Part shown: positions 1 to 7,204 of the stretch, one piece after another
Layout: every line of letters begins with the position of its first letter
Position numbering within the stretch: position 1 is the stretch's first letter
Source of the DNA: Lachnospiraceae bacterium
GTDB taxonomy: Bacteria; Bacillota; Clostridia; Lachnospirales; Lachnospiraceae
Assembly (NCBI GenBank): GCA_017437965.1
Contig: JAFRWN010000055.1
Location: forward strand, 1 to 54,089
Length of the DNA: 54,089 bases
Direction of reading: 5' to 3'
Position numbers and translations under genes: made by a program
Notes under the pieces: model-generated
What the model was told of the DNA's origin: nothing
The model's input: the letters and a program-made list of their open reading frames with translations, nothing else
Database searches by the model: none

Positions 1-583
1 CAATTGCACATTCCTCAAGCATCCTGTAATAATTGTTGTTATCAAAGAAAAGCTGGGAAAGCAGGAGATCCGCACCCGCATCAACCTTGGTCTTCAGGTT
101 GTGGATCTCGGTTACACGGCTGCGGCCCGGTGTTGCGGGATGTACCTCGGGATAACATGCTCCCGCAATGCAGAGCTTTGTCCTTCCCTTAAGATACGAT
201 ATCATGTCGCTTGCATGGGCAAAATCATTTTTTGCCGGCACATCAGGTCTCTCATCTCCGCGCAGTGCAAGGATATTTTCAATTCCCTCCGCTTCAAGGA
301 CTTTTACAAACTCATCTATCTCATTCTTTGAATAATGAAGGCAGGTAAGGTGAACAACCGGCTCTATCTTATATTCGTTCTTTATTTTCTTTGCGATTTC
401 AATAGTCTTGTTATTGTTTGAACTTCCACCCGCACCGAAGGTAACACTGATAAAATCAGGTTTAAGCTCTGCAAGAAGATCCAGGGTATCTCCTATGTTT
501 ATGAGATCCTCCTCCTTTTTAGGCGGAAAGATTTCAAAGGACAATACCTGTTTTTTCTTCTTATGGATTTCAGAAATCTTCAT
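1..583 (-). CDS. metF: 5,10-methylenetetrahydrofolate reductase (3' end cut by window edge)
   Basis: The product reduces methylene-THF to 5-methyl-THF, the methyl donor for methionine synthesis, in the cytoplasm with flavin as cofactor. About 194 codons are visible from an ATG at 581-583 (minus) and the frame is still open at base 1, so roughly the C-terminal third is outside. Typical MetF features are the opening segment with LSFEIFPPK, then FISVTFGAGGSS, and HLTCLHYSKNEID near residue 80. The start has an AGGAG Shine-Dalgarno a few bases upstream. The gene lies 40 bases downstream of bioY in the same direction with no terminator seen between them, so co-transcription is likely. Identity is firm; the missing C-terminus cannot be judged. 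Confidence 0.93.
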   Translation of the reverse strand, partial: MKISEIHKKKKQVLSFEIFPPKKEEDLINIGDTLDLLAELKPDFISVTFGAGGSSNNNKTIEIAKKIKNEYKIEPVVHLTCLHYSKNEIDEFVKVLEAEGIENILALRGDERPDVPAKNDFAHASDMISYLKGRTKLCIAGACYPEVHPATPGRSRVTEIHNLKTKVDAGADLLLSQLFFDNNNYYRMLEECAI

Positions 584-623
584 CTTTTCTCCTCTACTCC
601 TCTGTTTTTTTGACTGTCTGCAC

Positions 624-1190
624 TTAATCCATATCCAGTCCGGCCTTCGAAAGTCCCTTTAATGCTGGTTTTCCTATAACTGCTGCAAGTCCTATCTTTA
701 CAAGGTCAAAAGGTATGAACGGAAGTACGCAGACCTTCATTGCATTTGCCAGATCAGAATTTATCTGAATGATAAACCATGTTGTTCCGAAAGCATACAG
801 AATAGCTGTCGCAATTATCATTCCGATAATGGTCACAACCAGGTTTCTGTTGCTGAGCTTAAGGAACAATCCCGAAACAAAAGCCAGGATGATATAACCC
901 GCAAGATAACCTCCGGTAGGTCCCGCAAGTTTTCCTATTCCTCCGACACCTCCTGTAAAAACGGGAAGTCCTACAATACCGAGGAAAAGGTAAACCATTA
1001 CACTTAAGGTTGCTCCATAAGGTCCGAGAAGCCATACTGCAACATAAATAATAAAGGTTGCAAGTGAGATCGGTACCTCGCCTATCGGGATCGACAGCGG
1101 ACTTATGATACATAAAAGCGCTGCCATTATCGCACAGGTGGTAAGAAAATATATATTGCTCAGTTTCTTTTCTTTTGTCAAATCTGTCAT
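624..1190 (-). CDS. bioY: BioY family biotin transporter (ECF-type S component)
   Basis: BioY is the membrane S component that captures biotin and works with the energy-coupling factor module (EcfA/EcfA'/EcfT), which is not encoded here. The 188-residue protein has about six hydrophobic segments and the family signature GPTGGYLAGY near residue 92, preceded by a glycine-rich VFTGGVGGIGK stretch. Length fits the family. Biotin supply makes sense with the biotin-dependent decarboxylase operon at 18171-23293, and with the biotin carrier at 21156. The 5' side has a sigma-A promoter overlapped by an 11+11 bp palindrome, which suggests direct repression, presumably by a biotin-sensing regulator; the palindrome does not look like the usual BirA box. 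Confidence 0.93.
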   Translation of the reverse strand: MTDLTKEKKLSNIYFLTTCAIMAALLCIISPLSIPIGEVPISLATFIIYVAVWLLGPYGATLSVMVYLFLGIVGLPVFTGGVGGIGKLAGPTGGYLAGYIILAFVSGLFLKLSNRNLVVTIIGMIIATAILYAFGTTWFIIQINSDLANAMKVCVLPFIPFDLVKIGLAAVIGKPALKGLSKAGLDMD

Positions 1191-1197
1191 AATAAAA

Positions 1198-1228
1198 ATC
1201 CTTTCAGTCGTGTTACAACTGAAAGGAT
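1198..1228 (-). promoter_or_regulatory. Palindromic operator candidate over the bioY promoter
   Basis: Two perfect 11-base inverted arms (ATCCTTTCAGT and ACTGAAAGGAT) flank a 9-base spacer. One arm overlaps the -10 hexamer and the other contains the GAAAGGA Shine-Dalgarno of bioY. The predicted transcription start falls in the spacer, so a full RNA hairpin could not form in that transcript; a DNA operator for a dimeric repressor is the better reading. It does not match the TTGTTAAC-type BirA site. Confidence 0.6.
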
Positions 1229-1252
1229 AATTAAAAAACTGAAAATTGTCAA
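1224..1252 (-). promoter_or_regulatory. Sigma-A promoter of bioY-metF
   Basis: Reading the minus strand, TTGACA (1247-1252) is followed by exactly 17 bases and TATCCT (1224-1229). The start codon of bioY lies about 26 bases from the predicted transcription start, giving a very short leader. Confidence 0.75.
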
Positions 1253-1371
1253 GTGTTTATGGAAATTATTTAAAATTTTTGCTTTTTTAAAGGAAATCAT
1301 ATCAAGTGCAAGGTTACGGGTGATTTTCACGGTAAAAGCCGGTGATCGCATGCTCATCACGGTCATAAAAC

Positions 1372-1401
1372 TATAGACGGTTTTTTATTATAAATCTGCC
1401 C
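1372..1401 (-). promoter_or_regulatory. ECF-type promoter candidate (site A) upstream of bioY
   Basis: On the minus strand GGGCAG (1396-1401), 16 AT-rich bases, then CGTCTATA (1372-1379). The same arrangement with the same 16-base spacing occurs in front of the ECF sigma gene at 18062-18091. CGTCTA-like -10 elements are typical of ECF sigma factors; GGGCAG is not the classical GGAAC -35. The transcript would run across 1190-1365 into bioY. Confidence 0.45.
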
Positions 1402-1404
1402 TTT

Positions 1405-1839
1405 TTATATAATGTACTGATTACCCATCTCAGCCTGCCATTCCAGAAGATCTGCAAGCGTCGTATTGTCGATTACCGAGCTTATCGCTTCATTGAGCTT
1501 CTCCCACACTCTGATCGTAACACAGTTATCATAGCGGTCGCAGGGCGGAGCGCCATCTGAAAGGCACTCAACCACCGAAAGATCGCCCTCGGTAACCCTC
1601 AGGATTTTACCGACCGTATAATCCTCAGGCTTTCCGACCAGAGCATAGCCTCCTTTGGCGCCTCTTACACTTCTTACAAGACCTCCGCGGTTTAAAAGCG
1701 AAATGATCTGCTCGAGATATTTCTCGGAAAGTCCCTGTCTTTCTGCCACATCCTTAAGTGCTACAGGCTCTCCTGTATTGTATAACGCAAGCTCAAGCAT
1801 TACCCTTAAAGCATAACGTCCCTTTGTAGATATTTTCAT
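1405..1839 (-). CDS. Rrf2 family transcriptional regulator (IscR/CymR-like)
   Basis: The 144-residue protein begins with MKISTKGRYALRVMLELA, the hallmark N-terminal winged-helix of Rrf2 regulators, followed by LSEKYLEQI (recognition helix region) and VRSVRGAKGGYAL (wing). Three cysteines near residues 92-106 spaced C-x7-C-x5-C resemble the Fe-S ligand set of IscR, though the spacing differs from the classical x5/x5, so it could sense iron-sulfur status or, like CymR, act through a cysteine synthase partner. No isc/suf or cys genes are adjacent. It follows aroQ by 21 bases and probably shares its transcript. Family is certain; the sensed signal is not. Confidence 0.92.
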   Translation of the reverse strand: MKISTKGRYALRVMLELALYNTGEPVALKDVAERQGLSEKYLEQIISLLNRGGLVRSVRGAKGGYALVGKPEDYTVGKILRVTEGDLSVVECLSDGAPPCDRYDNCVTIRVWEKLNEAISSVIDNTTLADLLEWQAEMGNQYII

Positions 1840-1860
1840 TTCTTTCTCACTTTCTGATGC

Positions 1861-2289
1861 TTACTGCTCCAAAATCATGTCAATAGCCAGAAGGTAGCCC
1901 TTAAGTCCCTGTCCGACCACCTGGCCGTCACATGCTGGCAGGGTTACCGATATGTGCCTGAAGCTTTCCCTCTCATTCACATTGGAAATGTGGATTTCAA
2001 TCTTTTTCATTGAAACGCTTGCAAGTGCGTCATGTATCGCATAACTGTAGTGGGTATAGGCCCCGGGATTTATCACTATCCCGTCTACCTTTTCAAAGTA
2101 GGCCTGCTGTATACGATCGATTATTGCACCCTCATGATTGCTCTGGAAGGTTTCAAGTTCAAAATTCTTTTCCTTGGCATAATCCTCAAGCATGGAAAGA
2201 AGAAATTTATAGTCCTGCTTTCCGTATATATCAGGTTCCCTTATGCCAAGGAAATTAAGGTTAGGTCCGTTGATCACCAAAATTTTCAT
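1861..2289 (-). CDS. aroQ: Type II 3-dehydroquinate dehydratase
   Basis: This cytoplasmic enzyme removes water from 3-dehydroquinate in the shikimate pathway to aromatic amino acids. At 142 residues it has the normal length of the type II dodecameric enzyme. Motifs in order are NGPNLNFLGIREPDIYG with the active-site Tyr, the QSNHEG turn, NPGAYTHYSYAIHDAL, and EIHISNVNERESFRHISV with the catalytic His and the Arg/His substrate ligands. All the catalytic residues expected are present. The gene has its own strong promoter and is followed by the Rrf2 regulator gene. No other shikimate gene is in the window. Confidence 0.96.
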   Translation of the reverse strand: MKILVINGPNLNFLGIREPDIYGKQDYKFLLSMLEDYAKEKNFELETFQSNHEGAIIDRIQQAYFEKVDGIVINPGAYTHYSYAIHDALASVSMKKIEIHISNVNERESFRHISVTLPACDGQVVGQGLKGYLLAIDMILEQ

Positions 2290-2331
2290 TTTTCTCTTTT
2301 CCTTTTTAAACTTTTCCTATCAACACAGTAT

Positions 2332-2360
2332 ATTATACAACAAATGTGACTGCTTTTCAA
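2332..2360 (-). promoter_or_regulatory. Sigma-A promoter of aroQ-rrf2
   Basis: TTGAAA (2355-2360), 17 bases, TATAAT (2332-2337) on the minus strand. The -35 box abuts the stop codon of the FecR-domain gene, so the two transcription units are packed end to end. Confidence 0.8.
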
Positions 2361-4016
2361 TTAAATCTTTCCTGCTTTGGTCGCAGAATATTCAGAGCCG
2401 CAGTTTTCGCAACGGTATGTTACTTTATAATGCTCATCATCTATCTTTTCTTTGGATTTTTCCTTATAGTCATGTCCGGTTTTTGGAATTGTCTCCTGCT
2501 CTCCTTCTGCACCGCAGACGCTGCATTCATAATGTCCGTAGCCATCCGTTGTACAGCCGGCAGGCACATCTGTGATCAGGCTGCCAAAACTGTGATTTCC
2601 GGTCGCAGGCACGGATTTTGTCTCTTTTTTACCGCACAGAGAACATGTTCTTTCCTGGGATCCGGCGGCGGCACAGGTCGCCTGCTTTACGGTCTTATAT
2701 CCGCTCCAGTTGTGCGAAAGCCTGGTGATCGATCTGGTCTCTGTATTTCCACAGGAGGAGCACTTTCTGATTTCGGTACCGCTTTCTTCACAAGTAGCCT
2801 TTTTCTGTGTCGTCCATGCAGAGTAATTGTGACCCTTTGCTGCAATCGTTTCACGCTCGCCTTCTGCTCCGCAGATCGTACATTCATAGTGCCCTGAACC
2901 CTTGGTCAGACATCCGGGAGCCACATCCTCTTTAAGCTTTCCCCATTTATGATTTCCGGTCGCGGAAACAACTCTGCTTTCGGTTTTACCGCATCGTGAG
3001 CACTTCCTGCTTTCTGAACCTTCTTCTTTACAGCTGGTTTCTTTTTCGATTGTCCAATCAGAAAACTCATGTCCAAGAGGATCAATCTCTTCTGTCTGCA
3101 TTATTTCCCCGCACTCAGTGCATTTTGCAGTCTTTTCTCCCTTTGTTTCACAGCCCGCCTCAGTCGTAATCTCAAGCGGTCCTTTGGTATGCTCATGTTC
3201 CTTGCCTGATTCTCCATTATCGTCCTGAGGCTTCTTGTCTTCATCCTGAGGTTTTTTTTCTTCTTCCTGAGGCTTCTTATCTTCCTCACCCGGTATCAGC
3301 ATCTTAAGAAGTACCAGAAGCCTTTCCACAGGCTCTTTAGGAAGCGCGCTGTAGTCCAGTTCAAGTACTTCTTCACCTTTTTCCGACTTCACGAACTCTG
3401 AAAAGTCAATATCCGCACGTATCAATGCACTCTGGCCTTTTGTGAATTCCTTCTCAACACCGTTATACTCTCCCGTAACGGTTTTAAGCTGCACTAAAAC
3501 CACACCCTCCTCTACTTCGAGCAGGGTATATACAAGTCCATCGCTGCCGGTAAATACCGTTACCCTGAACTTTGTTCCGCGTACTGACATCGTGGAATTC
3601 GGAGTGTCGACTTCATATGACTCATTTGTATTCAGCTTCTCCGTCAGTTCATTAAGCTCCGAGCCCTTATCCAGTATTATCCTGATACGGCTTGCATTTT
3701 TAGTGGAACGGTCTTCCAGACGGAAATGAGTATTTTCAGCGGCATACAGGTACTTGTCGTTATTCATGCACATAGTAAGGTCTGAGTTTTCACTTACGGT
3801 AACATCATCGCCACCGTAAAGACGCTGTCCCTTATAGGCCTGGTCGTTATTATTGTCGTTTACAACCGTTACCGAACCGCTTACGGCCTCTACAGAAATA
3901 CTGCGGTATTCTTCCTTGTGCAGTACTACTGCCAGAATCACCCCTGCTGCGATCAGAAGGCCTGCAAGCACGCAGGCAAAGATGATCTTCCCTTTTTTCG
4001 TTTTAAGCATTTTCAT
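2361..4016 (-). CDS. Membrane-anchored FecR-domain protein with tandem CxxC repeats
   Basis: A 551-residue protein with one N-terminal membrane helix (residues about 10-32) and an extracytoplasmic remainder. Residues about 35-215 form a FecR-like domain, recognisable from VDTPNSTMSVRGTKFRV and the following beta segments. An E/K/P-rich linker (about 245-275) leads into seven C-terminal repeats of about 35-40 residues, each with a Cys, a short gap and CxxCG, such as RKCSRCGKTESR and YECSVCGAEGE. Such repeats look like metal-binding or disulfide-linked ribbons. The start codon overlaps the stop of the upstream CHASE2/HD-GYP gene as ATGA, so translation is coupled. FecR and CHASE2 proteins often occur together, which suggests a joint envelope sensor; the ligand is unknown. 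Confidence 0.8.
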   Translation of the reverse strand: MKMLKTKKGKIIFACVLAGLLIAAGVILAVVLHKEEYRSISVEAVSGSVTVVNDNNNDQAYKGQRLYGGDDVTVSENSDLTMCMNNDKYLYAAENTHFRLEDRSTKNASRIRIILDKGSELNELTEKLNTNESYEVDTPNSTMSVRGTKFRVTVFTGSDGLVYTLLEVEEGVVLVQLKTVTGEYNGVEKEFTKGQSALIRADIDFSEFVKSEKGEEVLELDYSALPKEPVERLLVLLKMLIPGEEDKKPQEEEKKPQDEDKKPQDDNGESGKEHEHTKGPLEITTEAGCETKGEKTAKCTECGEIMQTEEIDPLGHEFSDWTIEKETSCKEEGSESRKCSRCGKTESRVVSATGNHKWGKLKEDVAPGCLTKGSGHYECTICGAEGERETIAAKGHNYSAWTTQKKATCEESGTEIRKCSSCGNTETRSITRLSHNWSGYKTVKQATCAAAGSQERTCSLCGKKETKSVPATGNHSFGSLITDVPAGCTTDGYGHYECSVCGAEGEQETIPKTGHDYKEKSKEKIDDEHYKVTYRCENCGSEYSATKAGKI

Positions 4017-6106
4017 GAATCAGTCTCCGCTTTTTCCTCAGGTTTTGTACATTCATAAAGATATTCCACAAGCTTACTGTCAATATTGCCCTCTTTTGCC
4101 ATATTTCTCATTATTTCAAAAGCCTTTTCTCTTGGCATCGGCTTTTTATATGGTCTATCCGCGGCAAGTAATGCGTCACATATATCTGCAACAGCGATTA
4201 TCCTCGCATCAGTACTAAGTTCATCACCCTTAAGCCCTTTGGGATAACCCTTACCGTTCAGACACTCATGGTGCTGAACCGCATAGACCGGCGAATTCTC
4301 AAAATACTTGTTGAAATGAACCTTGTTAAGTATCCTCTCCGTTATTTCAACGTGACTGTGCATGATCTCACGTTCCTTATCGGTAAGTGTCCCACGCTCA
4401 ATCCTGAGGCACTCTTTTTCTTCTTCCGTAAAGAATGGATAGACGTTTCCAGAGCTATCTTCATATTCATAATTCAGGACTTTATCCAGCTGCGCCTTCA
4501 GTTCATCATCAACAAATCCGGTCCCGTTAACCTTGTTCATGACTCTTATTGCTTCTTCGGCTTTTTCAGTCAGATCGCTAAACCATGCTTCATCCTTCTT
4601 CCTTTCAAGCACGGATATTTTTGCTTCGAGCCTGAAGGTTCTCAGTCTCTCTTCCACATTTTTTTCAAGTCCGTTCAGCCTGGTTTCCTTGTTCATTACA
4701 GAGAGGGGAACTGCAATTTTACCGATATCATGCAGTAGGGCTCCCATTACCAGCTGTTCTTTTCTTTGTACGGAAAAGTATTCTTCCTCTTCTCCCTTAT
4801 CATGCAGGACATTGATGTAGTCCGCAAGCATTCCGCTGTATTTTGCCACGTTTCTTGTATGCGATACATTATAGGGGGTTCTCTCATCAATAGCAGTTGC
4901 CATTGCCTCGGTAAACGACCACATCTGTTCCTTTATTTCTTCCTGGTAACGGTAATTTGCTATCAGCTCCCTGAGATATTTTTCCAGGATAAAATACATG
5001 TCCAGCAAAAGCAATGCCAGATACATATACACAAGACTTAAAAATATTCCCTTTCCCGACAGAATCCTTCCGCATACAGTGTAAATTCCCGCAACAAGTA
5101 CCGAAACAGGCAGGGTGATAAACAACACCTTTTTTCGTAAAACTATCAAGAGTAAAATTATTATCACACTGATAACTGCCGAAACCAGATATGAATCTGC
5201 AGAAACAAGCGTTTTTTCATTCATATAGGCCTGAATGATATTGGCATGTATCTCAACACCGTACATCACGCTTCCGCGGTCAGATGCTGCCTGGTACGAA
5301 TCCTGCAATCCCGGCGCATATGCACCGACCAGGACTATTGCATTTCTGAACGCTGAATGGGGAATTTTACCAGACAGCACAGCATCGAGAGAAACTTCGG
5401 AAAATTCTCCCGACTCTCCCGAATACAGAAACTGAAACTGGCCACCTTTGTTAAGCTTTGGAACCTTTACGCTTCCACCCGTTTCTTCCTGGTACATCCT
5501 GTAGATACGATAAGCAAAACTGTCCTGGGTTTTTCCTGCCTTTTCCCTTAATTTTTCAGGAAGCACTATGCTGTTTCTGCTGTAGCGGATATATCCGTCG
5601 GATGCTATATACTCATTTGTAAATCCTTTTTCTGCCACATCGTTCAGTTCCTCATATGGCATTTCAACATCATAAATATGACCCTTGTTATAATACTTTT
5701 CGCCGTTTTTCCCCGTCTCTACGGCGCCGCGGTAGACAATGTTGGTTCCGATCACCACATTTTTACCTTTTACTGCCTCCGAAAGAGCAATATCCGAAGA
5801 CTCCTTATAATGATCGGTAAGGATAAAATCCATTCCTATAACACAAGGGGCGTTTTCCTCATCTTCATAGAGCCAGTTTACCAGCTCAGCAAGTTTTTCT
5901 CTTGACCAAAGGGTAAAATTTCCATATTTAGAAAGAGTTTCCTCATCAATTCCGATAATGATTATGTTGCTGTCCGGACCGTCAAGCCTTGAATATAGGT
6001 GGTCTGTCATGAGCATATCCATAGAATAAAGCGGATCAAAGACGACCATAACAAAAATCAAGGCAATCACGATTACATATACCAATTTATACAGCTGGTT
6101 TTTCAT
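4013..6106 (-). CDS. CHASE2 sensor / HD-GYP cyclic-di-GMP phosphodiesterase
   Basis: About 697 residues. One N-terminal membrane helix is followed by an extracellular CHASE2 domain (about 35-300; IIIIGIDEETL, VIGMDFILTD, RNAIVLVGAY), then three membrane helices (about 305-385) and a cytoplasmic HD-GYP domain. The HD motif is ALLHDIGKIAVP and the GYP signature is HHECLNGKGYPKGL, with a roughly 90-residue charged insertion between HDIGK and the next conserved His; the metal and GYP residues look intact, so it should degrade c-di-GMP. I chose the ATG at 6104-6106, which has AAGGA 8 bases upstream, over a TTG at 6121. The stop overlaps the FecR gene. A diguanylate cyclase fusion is encoded just upstream. 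Confidence 0.9.
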   Translation of the reverse strand: MKNQLYKLVYVIVIALIFVMVVFDPLYSMDMLMTDHLYSRLDGPDSNIIIIGIDEETLSKYGNFTLWSREKLAELVNWLYEDEENAPCVIGMDFILTDHYKESSDIALSEAVKGKNVVIGTNIVYRGAVETGKNGEKYYNKGHIYDVEMPYEELNDVAEKGFTNEYIASDGYIRYSRNSIVLPEKLREKAGKTQDSFAYRIYRMYQEETGGSVKVPKLNKGGQFQFLYSGESGEFSEVSLDAVLSGKIPHSAFRNAIVLVGAYAPGLQDSYQAASDRGSVMYGVEIHANIIQAYMNEKTLVSADSYLVSAVISVIIILLLIVLRKKVLFITLPVSVLVAGIYTVCGRILSGKGIFLSLVYMYLALLLLDMYFILEKYLRELIANYRYQEEIKEQMWSFTEAMATAIDERTPYNVSHTRNVAKYSGMLADYINVLHDKGEEEEYFSVQRKEQLVMGALLHDIGKIAVPLSVMNKETRLNGLEKNVEERLRTFRLEAKISVLERKKDEAWFSDLTEKAEEAIRVMNKVNGTGFVDDELKAQLDKVLNYEYEDSSGNVYPFFTEEEKECLRIERGTLTDKEREIMHSHVEITERILNKVHFNKYFENSPVYAVQHHECLNGKGYPKGLKGDELSTDARIIAVADICDALLAADRPYKKPMPREKAFEIMRNMAKEGNIDSKLVEYLYECTKPEEKAETDS

Positions 6107-6136
6107 TCTATAATCCTTCAATAATATTTTAAATGT

Positions 6137-6164
6137 ATTATATCATAATTATCGGAAATGTAAA
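6137..6164 (-). promoter_or_regulatory. Sigma-A promoter of the CHASE2/FecR operon
   Basis: TTTACA (6159-6164), 16 bases, TATAAT (6137-6142) on the minus strand, about 30 bases ahead of the HD-GYP start codon. Confidence 0.6.
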
Positions 6165-6189
6165 TGTAAAATCATAGCATTACTCCGGC

Positions 6190-6226
6190 AAAAAAAGACC
6201 CGGGCACATATTCATGTGTCCGGGCT
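6190..6226 (-). terminator. Rho-independent terminator after the AraC/GGDEF gene
   Basis: Arms CCCGGGCACAT (6199-6209) and ATGTGTCCGGG (6214-6224) pair with one G-U; on the minus strand the stem is followed by a run of seven T. Confidence 0.88.
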
Positions 6227-6248
6227 TAGTAATCTGATTTTCATGTTT

Positions 6249-7100
6249 TTATTGCTGCTTGAACTCTACTTTTCCGCTTTTTCTTGCCATATCAAGCACT
6301 TCGTTGAAATCCTCGCAAAGTATTGAATACTTAAGGCTTGATCCTATAAGGATGGCTCCTGCACGCATCGAAACTTCTGCTTTTCCGCCAGGATAATCCA
6401 CTGTCTCACCATTTTTTGACAGCACTTTTTCGGCCAGTTCCTCAGCGGTTTTTCTGTCACTGCTCTCGCTTATCATGACGAATTCATCTCCGCCTATGCG
6501 AAGGCATACCCTGTCATCTCCCGCTGCCTCATTTATTCTTCTGAATGCTTCAAGAATAACCTTGTCTCCTGCTTCCCTGCCCAGATTGTCATTTATCCAC
6601 ATCAGATTCTGTATGTCAAAGCAGAGGGCATATGTTCCTGCCTGGGATTTAAGATAGTCATAGAAATCCCTTACGTCAAATTTTTTGATATTATAGTTCA
6701 TAATCTCGTCTCCTTCCAGATAGTCCGGATTCAGCCTCGGATAGAGAACGCAGTCGCCCTTCCACTCTTTCTTGAATGCGGAGGGAGAGACACCCCATAC
6801 CTTGCTGAATGCCCTGGTGAATACCTCATGGGAATTATAACCATATTTGAGAGCAGCATCCAGTACAGACATTCCCGAAAGCATATCCCTGCCAGCCAGA
6901 GTAAGCCTGCGTTTTGAAACATACTCCTTGATGCTCATATGAGTACAGATCTTCCAGGTTTTCTGAAGTGAAGACAAAGAACAATAGCATTTTGCTGCAA
7001 TCTCCTCCTGCGAAAATTCCTCCGTCAGATGTTCCTCAATGAAATCAAGGGCAGTTACGAATAATATGAAGCTGTTCTCATTTACTCTCATGTTTTGCAT
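6249..7100 (-). CDS. AraC-type HTH domain fused to a GGDEF (diguanylate cyclase) domain
   Basis: About 283 residues in two parts. The N-terminal half (about 15-115) is an AraC/XylS DNA-binding domain: FSQEEIAAKCYCSLSSLQKTW for the first helix-turn-helix and YGYNSHEVFTRAFSKVWGVSPSAF for the second. The C-terminal half (about 145-283) is a GGDEF domain with FDIQNLMWINDNLGREAGD and the active-site RIGGDEFV, so cyclase activity is plausible; no RxxD inhibitory site is evident. The arrangement suggests a regulator that makes, or responds to, c-di-GMP or GTP at promoters. The ATG at 7098-7100 is preferred over a GTG two codons upstream because AAGG lies 5 bases ahead of it. It has its own terminator and sits next to the HD-GYP gene. 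Confidence 0.85.
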   Translation of the reverse strand: MQNMRVNENSFILFVTALDFIEEHLTEEFSQEEIAAKCYCSLSSLQKTWKICTHMSIKEYVSKRRLTLAGRDMLSGMSVLDAALKYGYNSHEVFTRAFSKVWGVSPSAFKKEWKGDCVLYPRLNPDYLEGDEIMNYNIKKFDVRDFYDYLKSQAGTYALCFDIQNLMWINDNLGREAGDKVILEAFRRINEAAGDDRVCLRIGGDEFVMISESSDRKTAEELAEKVLSKNGETVDYPGGKAEVSMRAGAILIGSSLKYSILCEDFNEVLDMARKSGKVEFKQQ

Positions 7101-7204
7101 ATCCACCTTGTTCAGTTTGTAAAGGATCCGTTTACGATACCTATAATATCATAATCAACTCATCTTTTCTTGATTTTTTGAGTAAATGTTCAGGTCGTTT
7201 ATTT

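Noticed and set aside
1250..1400. Riboswitch between the Rrf2 gene and bioY
   Set aside because: Short inverted repeats around GCATGC are present, but I could not match any known riboswitch core or find a terminator switch.
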